Shown: positions 36,601-49,126 of the stretch, one piece after another | How the letters are laid out: every line of letters starts with the position of its first letter | How positions within the stretch are numbered: position 1 is the stretch's first letter | From: Gaeumannomyces sp. JS-464 | Lineage: Eukaryota > Ascomycota > Sordariomycetes > Magnaporthales > Magnaporthaceae | Assembly: GCA_002197995.1 (NCBI GenBank) | Contig: NGZR01000002.1 | Location: forward strand, 7,440,001 to 7,504,000 | Direction of reading: 5' to 3' | DNA: 64,000 bases | Position numbers and translations under genes: made by a program | Notes under the pieces: model-generated | Databases searched by the model: none | The model's input: the letters and a program-made list of their open reading frames with translations, nothing else | What the model was told of the DNA's origin: nothing

Positions 36601-39600
36601 CACGGTAAAAACTAACCCGGATTAACAAATTTACCGCGGTTTTTAAACCTAGCGAACGACACCCAATGTTATGTGCTATTAGGGTATTCGATTAAAAAAA
36701 ATGCGAAATTACGAAATGCAAAAAACATATGGCATAAAAAGCGAAAGCTTGGCATTAAAGGATACGCGAGCGTACGTCCCGTTCGACCGGATAAAAAACG
36801 AACGTACGGTACTTATTCCTTTTACTAAAAAACTAAAAAAACCATTTAAACGGAAAGCACGGAATAAAAAAAAGGAAAAATTAATACAAACCTCGCGATA
36901 GTAAAAATCGAATCGACCGTACGACCTATTAACATTCCGGATGGAATATTAAAGGAAAAAAGTTAAAATGATAATCGATTGCGAAGCATAAAGCGATTAT
37001 ATATCGCTATAAGCGGTTAAACGGTATAAATTCCTATAAAACGGAAACATTAACCGTATTAACTAAAAACGGTTAAAAAATACCTATCGCTTATAATAAA
37101 GGATAAATCGACCAAAAAACACAGTTAATAACATTACGCACCCGAAATAAAAAGGACGTTATTGTTATATTAAACGAGTTGGATATAAAAGAAGGAAACG
37201 TTTTTTTAGGATCTTTTAGCTTAGGAAAAACAATTTACGGATAAATTGGATTACCGGCCAGGTTTAATAAGGGAAGCTACGAGTAATTAAAAAGGTTTAC
37301 CAATTACGAACCCCAAACCGTAAATATAAAAAGCAACGAAAAAAGGTTATAACGGTAGCAAAATTTAGCAATCCACTTTTGCATTTAGCATTAACGAGTA
37401 CGCGATTATTTAAAGCGGAAAGCGATTAAAATAACCCAATTAATACTAAAAAACGGCTCGCGAATGTTCCAAAGGAATATTATAAATACGAAAAATTATT
37501 TAAAAAAACCTAAAAACGGTGCTTCCTAAATATAAACCGTTTAATTTTAAAATTAAATTTAAGCTAAATACGCAGTTTAAATACTAAAAGTTGTACTAGC
37601 TTAGCCTTTAGCAACAAGAAATGCTAAAAAACAATTGGAAAAAAACTTACGAAAGGGATATATTAAACCTTTCGATTTTCCAATAGGATATAAGATTTTA
37701 TAAAAAAAAAAGAAAAACGGAACGAAGCGAATGTGCATCGATTACCGACCGTTAAACGAAGTTATTGTTAAAAATTAATATTTTATGCTTTTTATCGATA
37801 AACTGCGCGATAAGCTCGGTAAAGCCCAGTATTTTACGGTTTTAAATTTACGAAAAGCTTATAGCTTAATACGGATTAAAAAAGGCTAAAAGTGGCTTAC
37901 AGCTTTTAAAACCAGGTTTAAATGCTACGAGTTTTTAGTAATAACCTTCGGGCTTACTAACGCATTAGCCACGTTTTAAAGGATTAATTATATGTTATGC
38001 AAATACTTTAACGTTTTCGTTTTCGCGTATTTGGACGATATTTTAATTTTTTCGAAACGATGGAAAAGCATAGCAAGTACGTATATAAAGTACTTTAAAT
38101 GCTGCTAAACGCAAAGCTTTTCGTTAAATTAGAAAAGTGCGAATAGTACTCGCAAAAAGTCGCTTTTTTAAAGTTCGTAATTACATTTAAACAGGTTTGC
38201 ATAAACTTTAAAAAGCTCGAAAAAGTTAAAAAATGGCTTATATTTAAAAACGTTATAAAAGTACGAGGGTTTTTAGGATTTTTAAACTTTTATAAGCGGT
38301 TTATCCGTAGGTATAGCAAAATCGCCATACTATTTACGAATTTTACTAAAAATAATTACCAGTTTTATTAGGAAGGGTGAAAATAAAAAGCTTTCGAGCA
38401 ATTACGAAACGCCGTGTTAAAAAACTAATATTGGCATTTTCGAACCTAAAAAAACCTTTTAAGGTCGAAATTAACGCGTCGGATTACGCGATCGGCGGTT
38501 AACTTAAATAACGAAACGATTAAAAACGGTTGCACTTTTGCGCGTTTTTTTCGTAAAAGTTAAATGGATTTAAATTAAACTACCAAATTTACAATAAGGA
38601 ACTTTTAGCGATAATTCGAGCATTTAAAAAATGGCGACCATACTTTTATAAAGCAAAACACCAAATTGTAATATATAAACCATAAAAACCTAACGCATTT
38701 TACTATAAGCAAAAACCTAAATAAGCGGCAAATCCGTTAAAACGAGTTTTTGCAAAACTACGATATTCGGATCGAATATCGGAAAAGGTCGGAAAACGGC
38801 CGAACGAACGCTTTAAACCGACGACCGAATTATTAAATTGCAATACTTAAAAAACACGAGTAATTTTAGCAAAAAAACTAAACGGGTTTTTAATCCCGGC
38901 GTAAAAGATTTTCGTTAAAACGGTTCGATAAGGAAAAGTTTAAACCTTAAAAAAATTTAACAAATTTACAGCTAGCTGGCATACGGCTACCAAAGCGTAA
39001 AAAAACGTGAAAACGGTTATAATAACACCACGGGTTCGCAAAAACCCGAGCCGAAATATAAAACGCAATAAAAAATTGCGAAAATTGTGCTAAAAACAAA
39101 GCCAACAGGCATAAACCGTACGGGTTATTACAACTTTTGCTAGCATTAAACGAAGCATAGTAGGAAGTTATTATAAACTTTGTTATTAAACTTCCCTAAT
39201 CCAAAAAGCCGTTAATTAAAGTAAAATACGATAATATATTAGTAATAGTAAATAAGCTTACCAAATACGCTTTATTTTTACCATATAAGGAAAGTAGCGA
39301 CGTTATAAAGCTAACGTACGTTTTTATTAAACATGTAATAGCGGAACACGGCACGCTAAACCGCTTAATTACGAATAAAAACAAACTATTTATAAGCAAA
39401 TTTTAAAAAGGCTTTACGAATAGGCTAAAAGCGAAGCACTTTTTATTTATAACTTACCACTTTTAAATAAATGGACAAACGAAACGGATAAACCAAACCA
39501 TAAAGCAATATTTACGTTATTACGTTAATTAAACAAAACGATTAGGTATAACTATTTCCTATAACTTAGTTCGCTTATAACAGCTTAATTTATAAAAGCA

Positions 39601-40215
39601 TAAAAACTATAACGTTTTATACGAACTATAAGTTTACGCTTATAGCGTACAAGGAACTTAGGGCAGGAAAGCATGCTTTAATAGCGGAAATACAAATAAC
39701 AAAGCTTACTAAACTGCATAAACACCTCCAAACAAAGCTAAAAAAGCTACGATACCGCATAACTACTTAAACAAATAAAAAAAATATCGAAAAACCGACT
39801 TTTAAAAAGGGAAATAGCGTTTATTTTTTTTAACGAAATATTAAAACGAAACGACCGAACGATAAGCTAAACTATAAAAAACTAGGACCGTTTAAAGTAT
39901 TAAAAAAGGTTTCGAACGTAAATTACAAACTCCAATTACTATTAACCATAAAATCCCACCCGGTTTTTTATATTTCCCTATTTAAATTAACGTTACCGGG
40001 TTTTAAAAGCGACGAGTTAATGGAAATCGACCCGGAATAAAAATACGAAATCGAAAAATTTTTAAATTATAGGCCGAAAAACAGGCCTAAAAAGTACTTA
40101 ATTAAATGGAAAAGGTATAGCCACGAAAAAAACACGTGGGAAAAAAAAACTAACCTTGCAAATTGCTAAAAAGCCTTAACGAAATACCGGCAAAAACACT
40201 TATAAAAAAGTTAGC
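36601..40215 (+). pseudogene. Element B pol with C-terminal chromodomain
   Basis: A protease-like segment at about 36,900-37,080; RT with CIDYRPLNEV near 37,735, YEFLVITFGLTNALATF near 37,925 and [11 protein letters not shown] near 38,025-38,055; RNase H to about 38,850; integrase 38,900-39,900; chromodomain near 40,035-40,180 (YLIKWKRYSHEKNTWE). Stops interrupt it in many places. Confidence 0.78.
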
Positions 40216-40431
40216 AAAAAACAAAAGTAGTTAAAAACCCGATCGCCGACTCGTCGATAATCAGGTTTTTAGCAACGGTCGCATTGGAAATTAAACTTAA
40301 AACCTCCGGCCAATTGGGTAAAACGTATTACCATTACGCCATATAACTTAAGGAAATTGTTAAGGAAAACATAACTTATTTAGGTTAAAAAAGGAAAGCA
40401 GGTTTAGGTTAGGGTTAACCTTAAACATTTG

Positions 40432-40684
40432 CTAGTTAGGAAAAACGGCAAGGGCTACGAACGACTTAAGCTGCGAGGCAGTTAAACGAGCCGCTTGGTC
40501 GGCCTCCTCCCGCTCGATACGCTTTAACTTTTCCATAGCGTTAATACTACGACGAATTGCACGCATTTTTTTTAAACCATACTTTTTTTTGTTTTCGCAA
40601 GCGCTCGAGTTTGTTATCCAAAGCGTAACGCTCGTTATCGAAAGCACGGCGTTTTTTTTTTACCGTTTTAATTTTCGTTTTCAT
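40432..40684 (-). pseudogene. Antisense small ORF in element B
   Basis: Counterpart of the ORF at 28,210. ATG at 40,684; it reads KKRRAFDNERYALDNKLERLRK, then after a frame change at eight A, MRAIRRSINAMEKLKRIEREEADQ, ending ALAVFPN. Strongly charged and helical in look. The second half is open; the first half is one frame away. Confidence 0.62.
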
Positions 40685-41057
40685 TTGCTAGTATTAAAAA
40701 CCGATAAAACGAAGCTGCTTAAACGAAAGACCCAAAATGTCGCAACCCGTGCGGTTCCGGCTAAGGCATTTCACGCACCGCGATAAGTTTTAAAAGGAGG
40801 CTTTACACTTTTCGCGTTTTAAAATTTCGTAACAAAAAGAATAAAAAGGCATTTTAATAGGAAAGGAAAGTATTTAAGCAAGCAAGTTTTTGCGCTAAAG
40901 GGTTTTTTTCGCAAAAAGGCGTTTTCGCACCCGACCGGACATTTTGTTAAAACGAAAAGGGGATGGGAAATGGTAAGGAAGGAAAGTACTTACCATTAAT
41001 AAAAAGCGGGGCGATAAAACGTGGCTAAAAGGATTTGGCTTAAAAGGGGAAACCTAA

Positions 41058-41484
41058 TATTACGACCAATATGCAAGCCTAAGGCGATAAGGCAAAAGGG
41101 GTCCCAAGCGGAGCCTTTACCCCGCACCCGGACACGTGGAGTTACGTAACCCCAGCTGGATTTTTGGATTTATGTCGGCGGAATTACAAATTTATAAAGC
41201 TAAAAGGATTTTTAAATTTGTATTAGCGGGATTATAAATTTACAAATCCAACCCAACATAAGGCAAAAAGCAGTGTGTATATAAAGGATGGATTTCCTAT
41301 TGTTTTAGGTAGCTTTAATTAAAGCTCCGGCATTAGTTAACCTAAGTTAGCTTCCAGGCATCCCTTAAAGCAAGCAATTAAATTGTCTTTTTAAAATACG
41401 TGTTCCCCTGTTAACCAAATCAAAAATACTATCTTTTCCACCCCCGAAGTGCTTTACCCTAAAAGCAAACCCTTAATTGTAACA
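41058..41484 (+). repeat. 3' LTR of element B
   Basis: 427 bp; starts TATTACGACC (G-to-A in the terminal TG) and ends TTAATTGTAACA, followed by the CAAAT duplication. Confidence 0.86.
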
Positions 41485-41506
41485 CAAATGTTTAAAGTGT
41501 TTTATA

Positions 41507-41777
41507 TGTTAGGATTAATGCTAAAAGTGATATAGGGAAAAGGATTGTATTAAAGGCATGCTTAGCATTAGGAATTCCTATAACTAGCGCAGGGGAAAAA
41601 AGGCCTTTATATAGATAAATAAAGTTATATATATACCGCACTTATATATAAATAAGTGCGGGGTAAGCGTTTCACTTACAAGGTAAGTAAAACACTTACA
41701 GGGTAAGTATAAACCCTAAATCACGCCATACGACGTAATTAATAACTTTAATATCTTAATGCATTATATGCATTAAC
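41507..41777 (-). repeat. 3' LTR of copia C
   Basis: Starts TGTTAGGATTAATGC and ends GCATTAACA. It carries the hairpin series at 41,636-41,708. Confidence 0.88.
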
Positions 41778-42383
41778 ACCCCCTTGTAAATTATATAAGG
41801 TTATTAAAATTAATAACTTTAATAATTTATATAAAAGTTAGTGTTTTTATACCCTTTTTATAAAAATATATAGGTAAAAAACCAAATAATTGGTAAACCT
41901 TTAATATGGGAAAAATTAAACCCATTAGTTTTTAATATATTAAAAACCTTTTATTATAAGGAAAAAATTAAAAACCCTTTTTTACATAGGAAAATTTATA
42001 AAAACCCATTATTATATTTGTAAGTAGCGTGTAAACAATAAAGCATTACACTTAAAATTTAAACACTATTTTATATATAAAAATCGTCATTTTTATATAT
42101 GAAATACCTGTAATAATATATAGCCACTTAATATATTACTTAAAACAGAAAAGCTTATTAAATATAATTTTAATATAAATGGAAAAATGATATATATAAT
42201 ATATATTTTTTATATATTTATATATATAATAAACCATTTAAATTAAGGAAACCGTGGATAATATAAAATATAAAAAATATAAACCTTTTATTCGAAATAA
42301 GCGCTAAAATACACCTATTAGCATTTTTTTATATTTTATATAGTAAAACCCTAATATTAATATAAATATATATGTTAATATAT

Positions 42384-45300
42384 TTATATTTTTAATTTTC
42401 TAATTAATACCTTTAAATTTAACGGTTTTTTTTTTATTAGTAAAATAAGGCCAATATTTTTAATAAACCAATTAAATTTATTAGTATTAACAGCCTTTGT
42501 TAAGGCATCCGCAAGCTAATTTGGATCGTTTATATGCACTATTTTGCATTTATTTTCTGCAATAACGTGGTTTACAAGCGAGTAGCGCACATAAGCGAGT
42601 GGCGCGTTTTCCATCGCGACTCGCGTTTCCCACTTTTAACCCTAATTCCTTAATAACCACAAATAACGTCGACATTTAGCGAAGTTAAAATTGTTTTTAC
42701 TATACGGGCAATCCAATTTAATGCACAATTAAATGTGCGTTCGGCAGCTAAAATTTACGACGTTCCTAAAACCACGCTGCGTCGCTAACGCGCTGGCTAA
42801 TCTGCTCGACGCGATAGCATGCCCAAATTACGGAAATTGGCAAAATCCGAAAAGGAAGCGCTTATTAAATACATATTCGAGCTGGATTCGCGAGCATTCC
42901 TTCCCCGGCTTTTTAATGTTAAAAATATGGCTAACCGACTGTTTGCCGAACGCGACGCGGGCGTCGTTAGCAAAAACTAGGTCGCGAATTTCGTTAAACG
43001 CCGCGTAAAGCTCGGCACGCGCTGGATTTGAAAGTACGATTACCAAAAGGTTAAATGCGAAAATCCTAAGCTCGTTTTTGCGTAATTCGACCTTATACGA
43101 AACATTATAGCCAAATATGGCATTTTAAATAACGACATTTACAATTTCGACGAAACCGGCTTTTTTATAGGCATAATCGCCGCCGTTATAATTATTACAA
43201 CATCGGAAAGCCGTAATAAAGCAAAGCTGGTTTAGCTTAGCAACCGGGAATAGGTTACAGTTATTTAAAAGGTTAATTATTGCGGCTAAACAATTCCCCT
43301 TTTTATTATCGTTAAAAGGCAGTACCATTTAGCTAATTAGTACTTAAAAACCGACCTTCCACGCGATTGGGTCATTTTAACAAGTTTTAACGGGTGGATT
43401 ACGAACGAGCTCGGTTTAAAATGGATTCGGCATTTCGATAAACACATTGCAGCTCGCAAAAAAAGGTCCCATCGTTTATTAATGCTAAACGGGCATAAAA
43501 GCTACTATTCGACGGATTTTAAGCTTTACTACTAGGAATATAACATTATTACGCTTTATATACCTTCGCATTCGTTTTACTTTTTTTAACCGCTTAACGT
43601 TAAGTGTTTTAACCCGCTAAAAAAAGCGTACGGTTAACAAATCGAAAACTTAATAAAATTATACGTTAACCACGTAATTAAAGTTAAATTCCTTTCGGCG
43701 TTTAAAGCGGCATTTTTTAACTTTATAACCGAAAAAAACATTCGAAAAGGCTTTCGAAAAGCTAGCTTTGCTCCTTTTAATCCGGATTCGGTTTTGGAAA
43801 AGCTGGATGTAAAGTTACGGATTTTAACTCCTTTAAAAAAGCTTTTAAACGACGCCGAACTTTGGATTTCCAAAACGCCCTAAATAGCTAAAAACGCAAC
43901 TTCGCAATCCGAACATATTAAAACTCGAATTTCTAATTACCGAATTAGCTTTCCGTTATTTATGCTATCGGTTATAAACCAATTAACGAAAAGGGCTAAG
44001 CCAATTATGCATCGGGTTAACCTTTTAAAAGAAAAGTGCTCCAAATTACGAAAAGCGAACAAAGCGTTAAGCAAACGCCGGAAGGTTAAAAAAACGCGTG
44101 TTCGACTCGGAAGGTTACTTATTATAAACGAGGTACGAAATGTTTTAAACCAGCAAAAGCTAAATGGATAGCTATAATAAAAAATGCGCAATTATAAGGG
44201 TTAAAAAAAAAAAGCGACGACGATTCGTCGGCGATGTAGCACTTGCGGCAAAACCGGACATAATGCGCGCATTTGTTAAAAGGAAGTAAAAATGTCCGAT
44301 ATATACAATTCCGAATAGTTTAAATGGATTTTTGGCGTTATTGGGTTAGCATGCGCGTCGATTAACCGGAGGTCGGGTGTAAGTGCGCCATTTGTTTATA
44401 TGCGCTACTCGCTTGTAAACCACGTTACATTTACGTATAAAATGAAAAGCAATATGTATATGCTTTGTTTTTTCGTAATGGTTATTATTTAACGATAAAT
44501 CTTTTGCGGAAATATTATCCGTTAAAATAATAAGGCATTTAATGCTTTTAATTAAATTAATATTATTTAAAATATTATTTAAATAATTAAAAACATTATT
44601 AATATAAATAGCCTTTTTGCGGCTTTATTTAAAGTTATATATTCGGCTTCCGTGGAAAACGTAGCAACGGTTTTTTGCTTTTTAATACCTTAATTAATAG
44701 GATTATTACCTATTAAGGTAATAAAAGCTTCCGTGCTTTTACGGTCGTTTAAGTTATTTGCTTAATTCGAATCGGAATATATTTTAATAATTGCATTATT
44801 AATATTATTATTAATATTAAAATTGCAATTATAAAATAAGCAATAGTTCGGATATGCAGTTAAATATTGCCAAACCCTATTTAAAGCCGTAAAATGACTT
44901 TTGTTAGGATTTTGCATTTAACGGCTTAATATTATAACCGAATATGCAATATTAAGGCGCGTTTTTAACGTTAAATATAATAAACCCCCAATTTGGCTTT
45001 AGAAATTTTTTATTTCCGATTTCGATGCTTGTAAAGTGCTTTTTTTTAACTTTTGGCCGGGTATAAAAGGTGTATTTACCTTAGAATACTTCCTGCTAAA
45101 TTTATTTAATAAAGCCGTGGTATATTTAATTTGGCTAATATAAACCGTTTTATTTTTCCGGTTTATATTAATTTCATTACTTAAAAACGTATATAATTCC
45201 CTTATTAATATTAATTGTAAATCTTTCGAAATATTATTAAAAATTTCTTTAATAATATCCGTTTTAAATCCCGTGGCTAATATATCGTCCACGTAACACG

Positions 45301-48300
45301 CTAAAATAATAAGATATTTAGGGTGTATAAAAACGGCTTTATCGTACGAAAACATAATAAAACCATATTTTAATAATATAGTTTTTAAATGGTTATACTA
45401 TAAACGCGGGGATTGTTTTAACCCATATAGCGCTTTATTTAATTTGCAAATATAATTATTATTAACCGGCATACCTTTTGTATTAATATTATTATAATTT
45501 GCAAATTTAGTTGGTTGGACCGTATATATATCCGTATCGATATTTGCATGCACGAACGCATTTTTAACGTCGTATTGCAATATTTCCCATTCGTTATTTA
45601 CGGTTAATATAATAATTAACCTGTAAATTTTAAAGCGGCAAGTGGTAAAAAATGTTTCTAAATAATTTAATCCGAAAATTTGGTTAAACCTTTATATAAC
45701 CCATCGGGCTTTATAACGTATAATATTACCGATTTTATCGGGTTTTAAAGTATATACCTAACGACCGCCTAATATATTAATTTTATTATTAATATTATTA
45801 GGTACTTTAATTATATCCCAAGTGCTTTGGGAAATTAAAGTATTAATTTCTTCTTCCATTGCTTTTAACCAATGCTCCTTTTCGGGAGATTTTATGGCTT
45901 GCATATATGTATTAGGTATATTTATTATACCAAATACCGTATTAACTTTATTAGTTAATAATATTATTTCGTTATCCCTTTTAAATATATAGTTTATATA
46001 TTCGGGTGTATCGAAATTTTTATATTTTTTAAAATTTGCATAATATTTATGCGATTTTATTGGAATTAATATTTCCAAATTGGAGGAATTTGTTATATTG
46101 GGTATTTTAACGCTTTTATTATTTTGCGGTAAAATTTCGGTGCATTTATTATTTAATAAGCGTTTTTTAATGCCGTTTTGGTCACTAGTTTTAATAGATT
46201 TTTCGCTATTAATAATGTTATTCGTATTAATATTTTTATTAATATCCGTAATATTGTTATTACTAATACCGTTATTAATATTATTAATAATATTTTTATT
46301 ATTATTAATAATATTACCTTCGATATTATTACCTTCGATATTATTACCGCTGGGGTTATTTTTCCTAATAATATATTTCCCAGGTTATAAGGAATTTCTT
46401 CCTTTTATATTCGCAAAAATATATTTTCGAAGATTTTAACGTCCCGTAACCATATAGACTTTTTCAAGGTTAAATCCCATATTTTATATATGTAAGCCTC
46501 GTTACCAAAGCCTATTAAAATGCTTTTTAAACCTCGTTTATCGAGCTTTTTCTTTAGGGCGTTGTTTTTATAAAAACATAACGAACTAAAGGTATATAAA
46601 TTAGATAATTAGGTTTATATCCCATTTATTTTAAAGGTTATATTTTTAAATTTAAAGGAATGCGGCGTTTAGTTATATAAATAATTAACGGCTGTTTTTA
46701 ACGCCTTCCCCATAAAAATCGAGGTAAATTAAGCATTATAAATTATAGCCCTTACTTTATTTAATAAAGTTAAATTAAGCCTTTCGATTAATCCGTTACT
46801 TTTTTTAGTTATACGGTGGACTTTTTTAGTGGAATATGCTTAAAAAATTTAAAAAATTATCAAATTCTTTATTAATATATTCCCCCCGTTATCGGTAGCG
46901 AATATGTTAATTTTAACACTTTTATTATTATTTTCGGCTTGTAATTTAAAAATTTTAAACGCATTTAACGCTTTATTTTTACTTTTTAGTAAAATAGCAG
47001 TTAAATAACGGGTTTTTCGTTATAAAAGTAATAAAATACCTATTTTTTATTCCAGGTTTTAAAAGAAATAGGGGCCGCAAAATATCGCTAGCTATTTTTA
47101 GTAAATATTTAATATATTTAATTATTCGTTAATGGCTTTTATTTGCCTTTGTGCAAGCATTAGCTTCCGCATAATATTTCGCAAATTTGGATATTAAATT
47201 TACTTTTATTAGTAATATTGTATATCCATTTATAAATTTAATTAAATTATATAAGGCTTTTATTTATATGCCTTAATTTTTCGTGTAACGATTAATTCGA
47301 TTAGGATTTTACCTTTTTTAAATCGTTTGCTTATATTATTAATATTAATATTTAGCTTACCTTTTGGGTTTTTAATATTATTAATATTATTTGTAATAAT
47401 ATTAACATCCGGCTTACTTACTAAGCTATTAATATTATTATTATATTATTATTCGGATTTTTCCGTATTTAATAATATATCCACGTTTAAATTATTAGGG
47501 TAAATACTCTTAATAGGTAAATAATATAAACTATTTATTTTTTACTTTTGGAAATAATATTTCCCGTATTATTATCTAGTAAAATAATACTAGTAGGGGT
47601 GGTTAAAACGGACGTATTTTTCATTTTCGAATGCGAAATTAAATTAACTCCTAATTCCGGCACATAAAGTGCGTTTTTAATAAGTTTTTTAATTTTCGTA
47701 TCCAGAAATTGTATTAAAACGTCCCCAACTCCCTGGATTTTAATGCTTTTCGCATTACCCTACGATACTTCTTTTTTGGTATTTAATAAATTCCTAAAAA
47801 AATGTTTATTTCCTATAACTGCACTAGTAGTGCCGGAATCGGCTATAAAATTATATTTATAATCCGTATTTTCCGTATTTTCCTTAAATTTTACCCCATT
47901 TAATTTATTTATTAAATCTTTTAAAAATTTATTAGTTAAATCCGATAATTCGGAATAAATTTGGGGATTTTAGGAAAATCGTTATTTGAAAATAAACATA
48001 CCTTTTTAACAGTATCGAAATCGATTTCGAAATTGCTATTTTTAATTTTTTCGATTATATCGGAGGTATTTTCGATATTTTCCGTATTTTTCGATAAATA
48101 CGATTTATCCGTTTTTTTAATTTTATTATTCTTATAGCTTTTCCTTACTTTATTAGTGTTTTTGCTATTAGAATTTTTATTTCCGGTATGCGAATTTTTA
48201 TTTGTATTTTTCGAGTTGTTTTTTCCGGCATTTGCCGCCATTTTCTTAATGGTATAGCAATTATCCGTATTATGCGTGTTATTTTTATGCAAAATACACC

Positions 48301-49078
48301 ATTTTTCGGATTTTCCGGAAGGTTTTCGATCCAGTTAGCGGTTTTTATAATCGTATTTATTATAATAGGCTTTTTTAAATCCGAAATCGTTATTTTCGTT
48401 ATTATTATATCGGCGATTTTCGTTTAATATATTCGAAAATAATTATTCCGTCGTATATGCTTGTAAATCCTGTTAATAGGATGCATATATATTAGATTTA
48501 AATCCATTAAAAAATTTATTATCCAATTTTTCCAATATCTAACTATTAATAAAAATAAGGGATATTTCGATATTTTTAATTGCAAATTCGTTAATAATAA
48601 CACGGGCTTCGTTAATAAATTTATTTAAATTATTTGGGTTATAATTTAAATTAAAAACCCGTTTAAATAATACAAATAAGAAAGAAAAACCTTTTTTATC
48701 GTATAGGTTTTTTAGCAATTTCCACGCTTTTTCCAAAATAGTAATACCGTTTAAATGTATTAAAAGGCCGTTTTTAGCGTTTTCTTTAAGCTGGCTAACC
48801 TTTTAATATTGTCGATTTTTACCGATTTAAACGGTAATAAATTTTTATTCGAATTATTAGTATTCGAATTATTTTCGGCATTTTTTTCCTCGTTTTCGTT
48901 ATTTTCGGAAAAGTCGTCGGTAATAACTATTAGTTTGTTTATATCGTTATTATCGGTATATAAATCGAATATCGATTTAATATACCCTTTTTCGATTAAA
49001 TAAGCTTCGCATCGAATAGCCCAAATTTAATAATTCGATTCGTTTTTAAGCTTTTCGCCTTCGTATTTATACGGCATT
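42384..49078 (-). pseudogene. Copia C gag-pol polyprotein, interrupted
   Basis: Gag starts at MPYKYEGEKLKNESNY (49,078). A CX2HX6HX4C-like knuckle lies near 48,265-48,300, protease FIADSGTTSAVIGN near 47,850, and integrase with IFATDNGGEY near 46,885-46,915. A low-complexity Asn/Ile linker (46,230-46,350) precedes the RT: NAFVHANIDTDIY, ALYGLKQSPR and CYVDDILA at 45,279-45,299. RNase H is STEAEYITL near 44,650, cut by a DNA transposon at 42,565-44,425 and resuming as ENKCKIVHIND. The stops are fewer than in the gypsy elements and long open segments remain. The codons are Asn/Ile/Lys-rich, so part of the AT bias is native to the element. Confidence 0.8.
42565..44425 (+). mobile_element. Fot1/pogo-like DNA transposon, copy 3
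   Basis: 1,861 bp flanked by TA. The TIR starts ACGTGGTTTACAAGCGAGT with the unit AAGCGAGTRGCGC in tandem. It is the best preserved copy: FDETGFF near 43,150 and an intact CX2CX4HX4C knuckle (CSTCGKTGHNARIC, 44,236-44,277). Stops still present. It splits the copia RNase H domain. Confidence 0.85.
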
Positions 49079-49126
49079 TTTATATATAAAATATATATAT
49101 TTTAAATATATATATAAATATATTAT

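Larger units (their letters stand above)
34274..41484 (+). mobile_element. Ty3/gypsy chromovirus B
   Basis: A full-length 7,211-bp element with 427-bp LTRs at both ends and an exact 5-bp target duplication CAAAT (34,269-34,273 and 41,485-41,489). Plus-strand order is gag, protease, RT, RNase H, integrase with chromodomain, then an antisense small ORF before the 3' LTR. Better preserved than A: the RT pair still reads YLDD. It is inserted in element A, in opposite orientation. Confidence 0.9.

Noticed and set aside
27426..41484. LTRs at 27,426 and 34,274 as a pair of one element
   Set aside because: They are in inverted orientation; the direct pairs are 27,426 with 60,040, and 34,274 with 41,058, each supported by matching target duplications.
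46080..46439. Hydrophobic plus-strand ORF within the copia element
   Set aside because: It is the antisense of the Asn/Ile-rich linker between integrase and RT; AAT/ATT repeats read as Ile/Leu/Phe.
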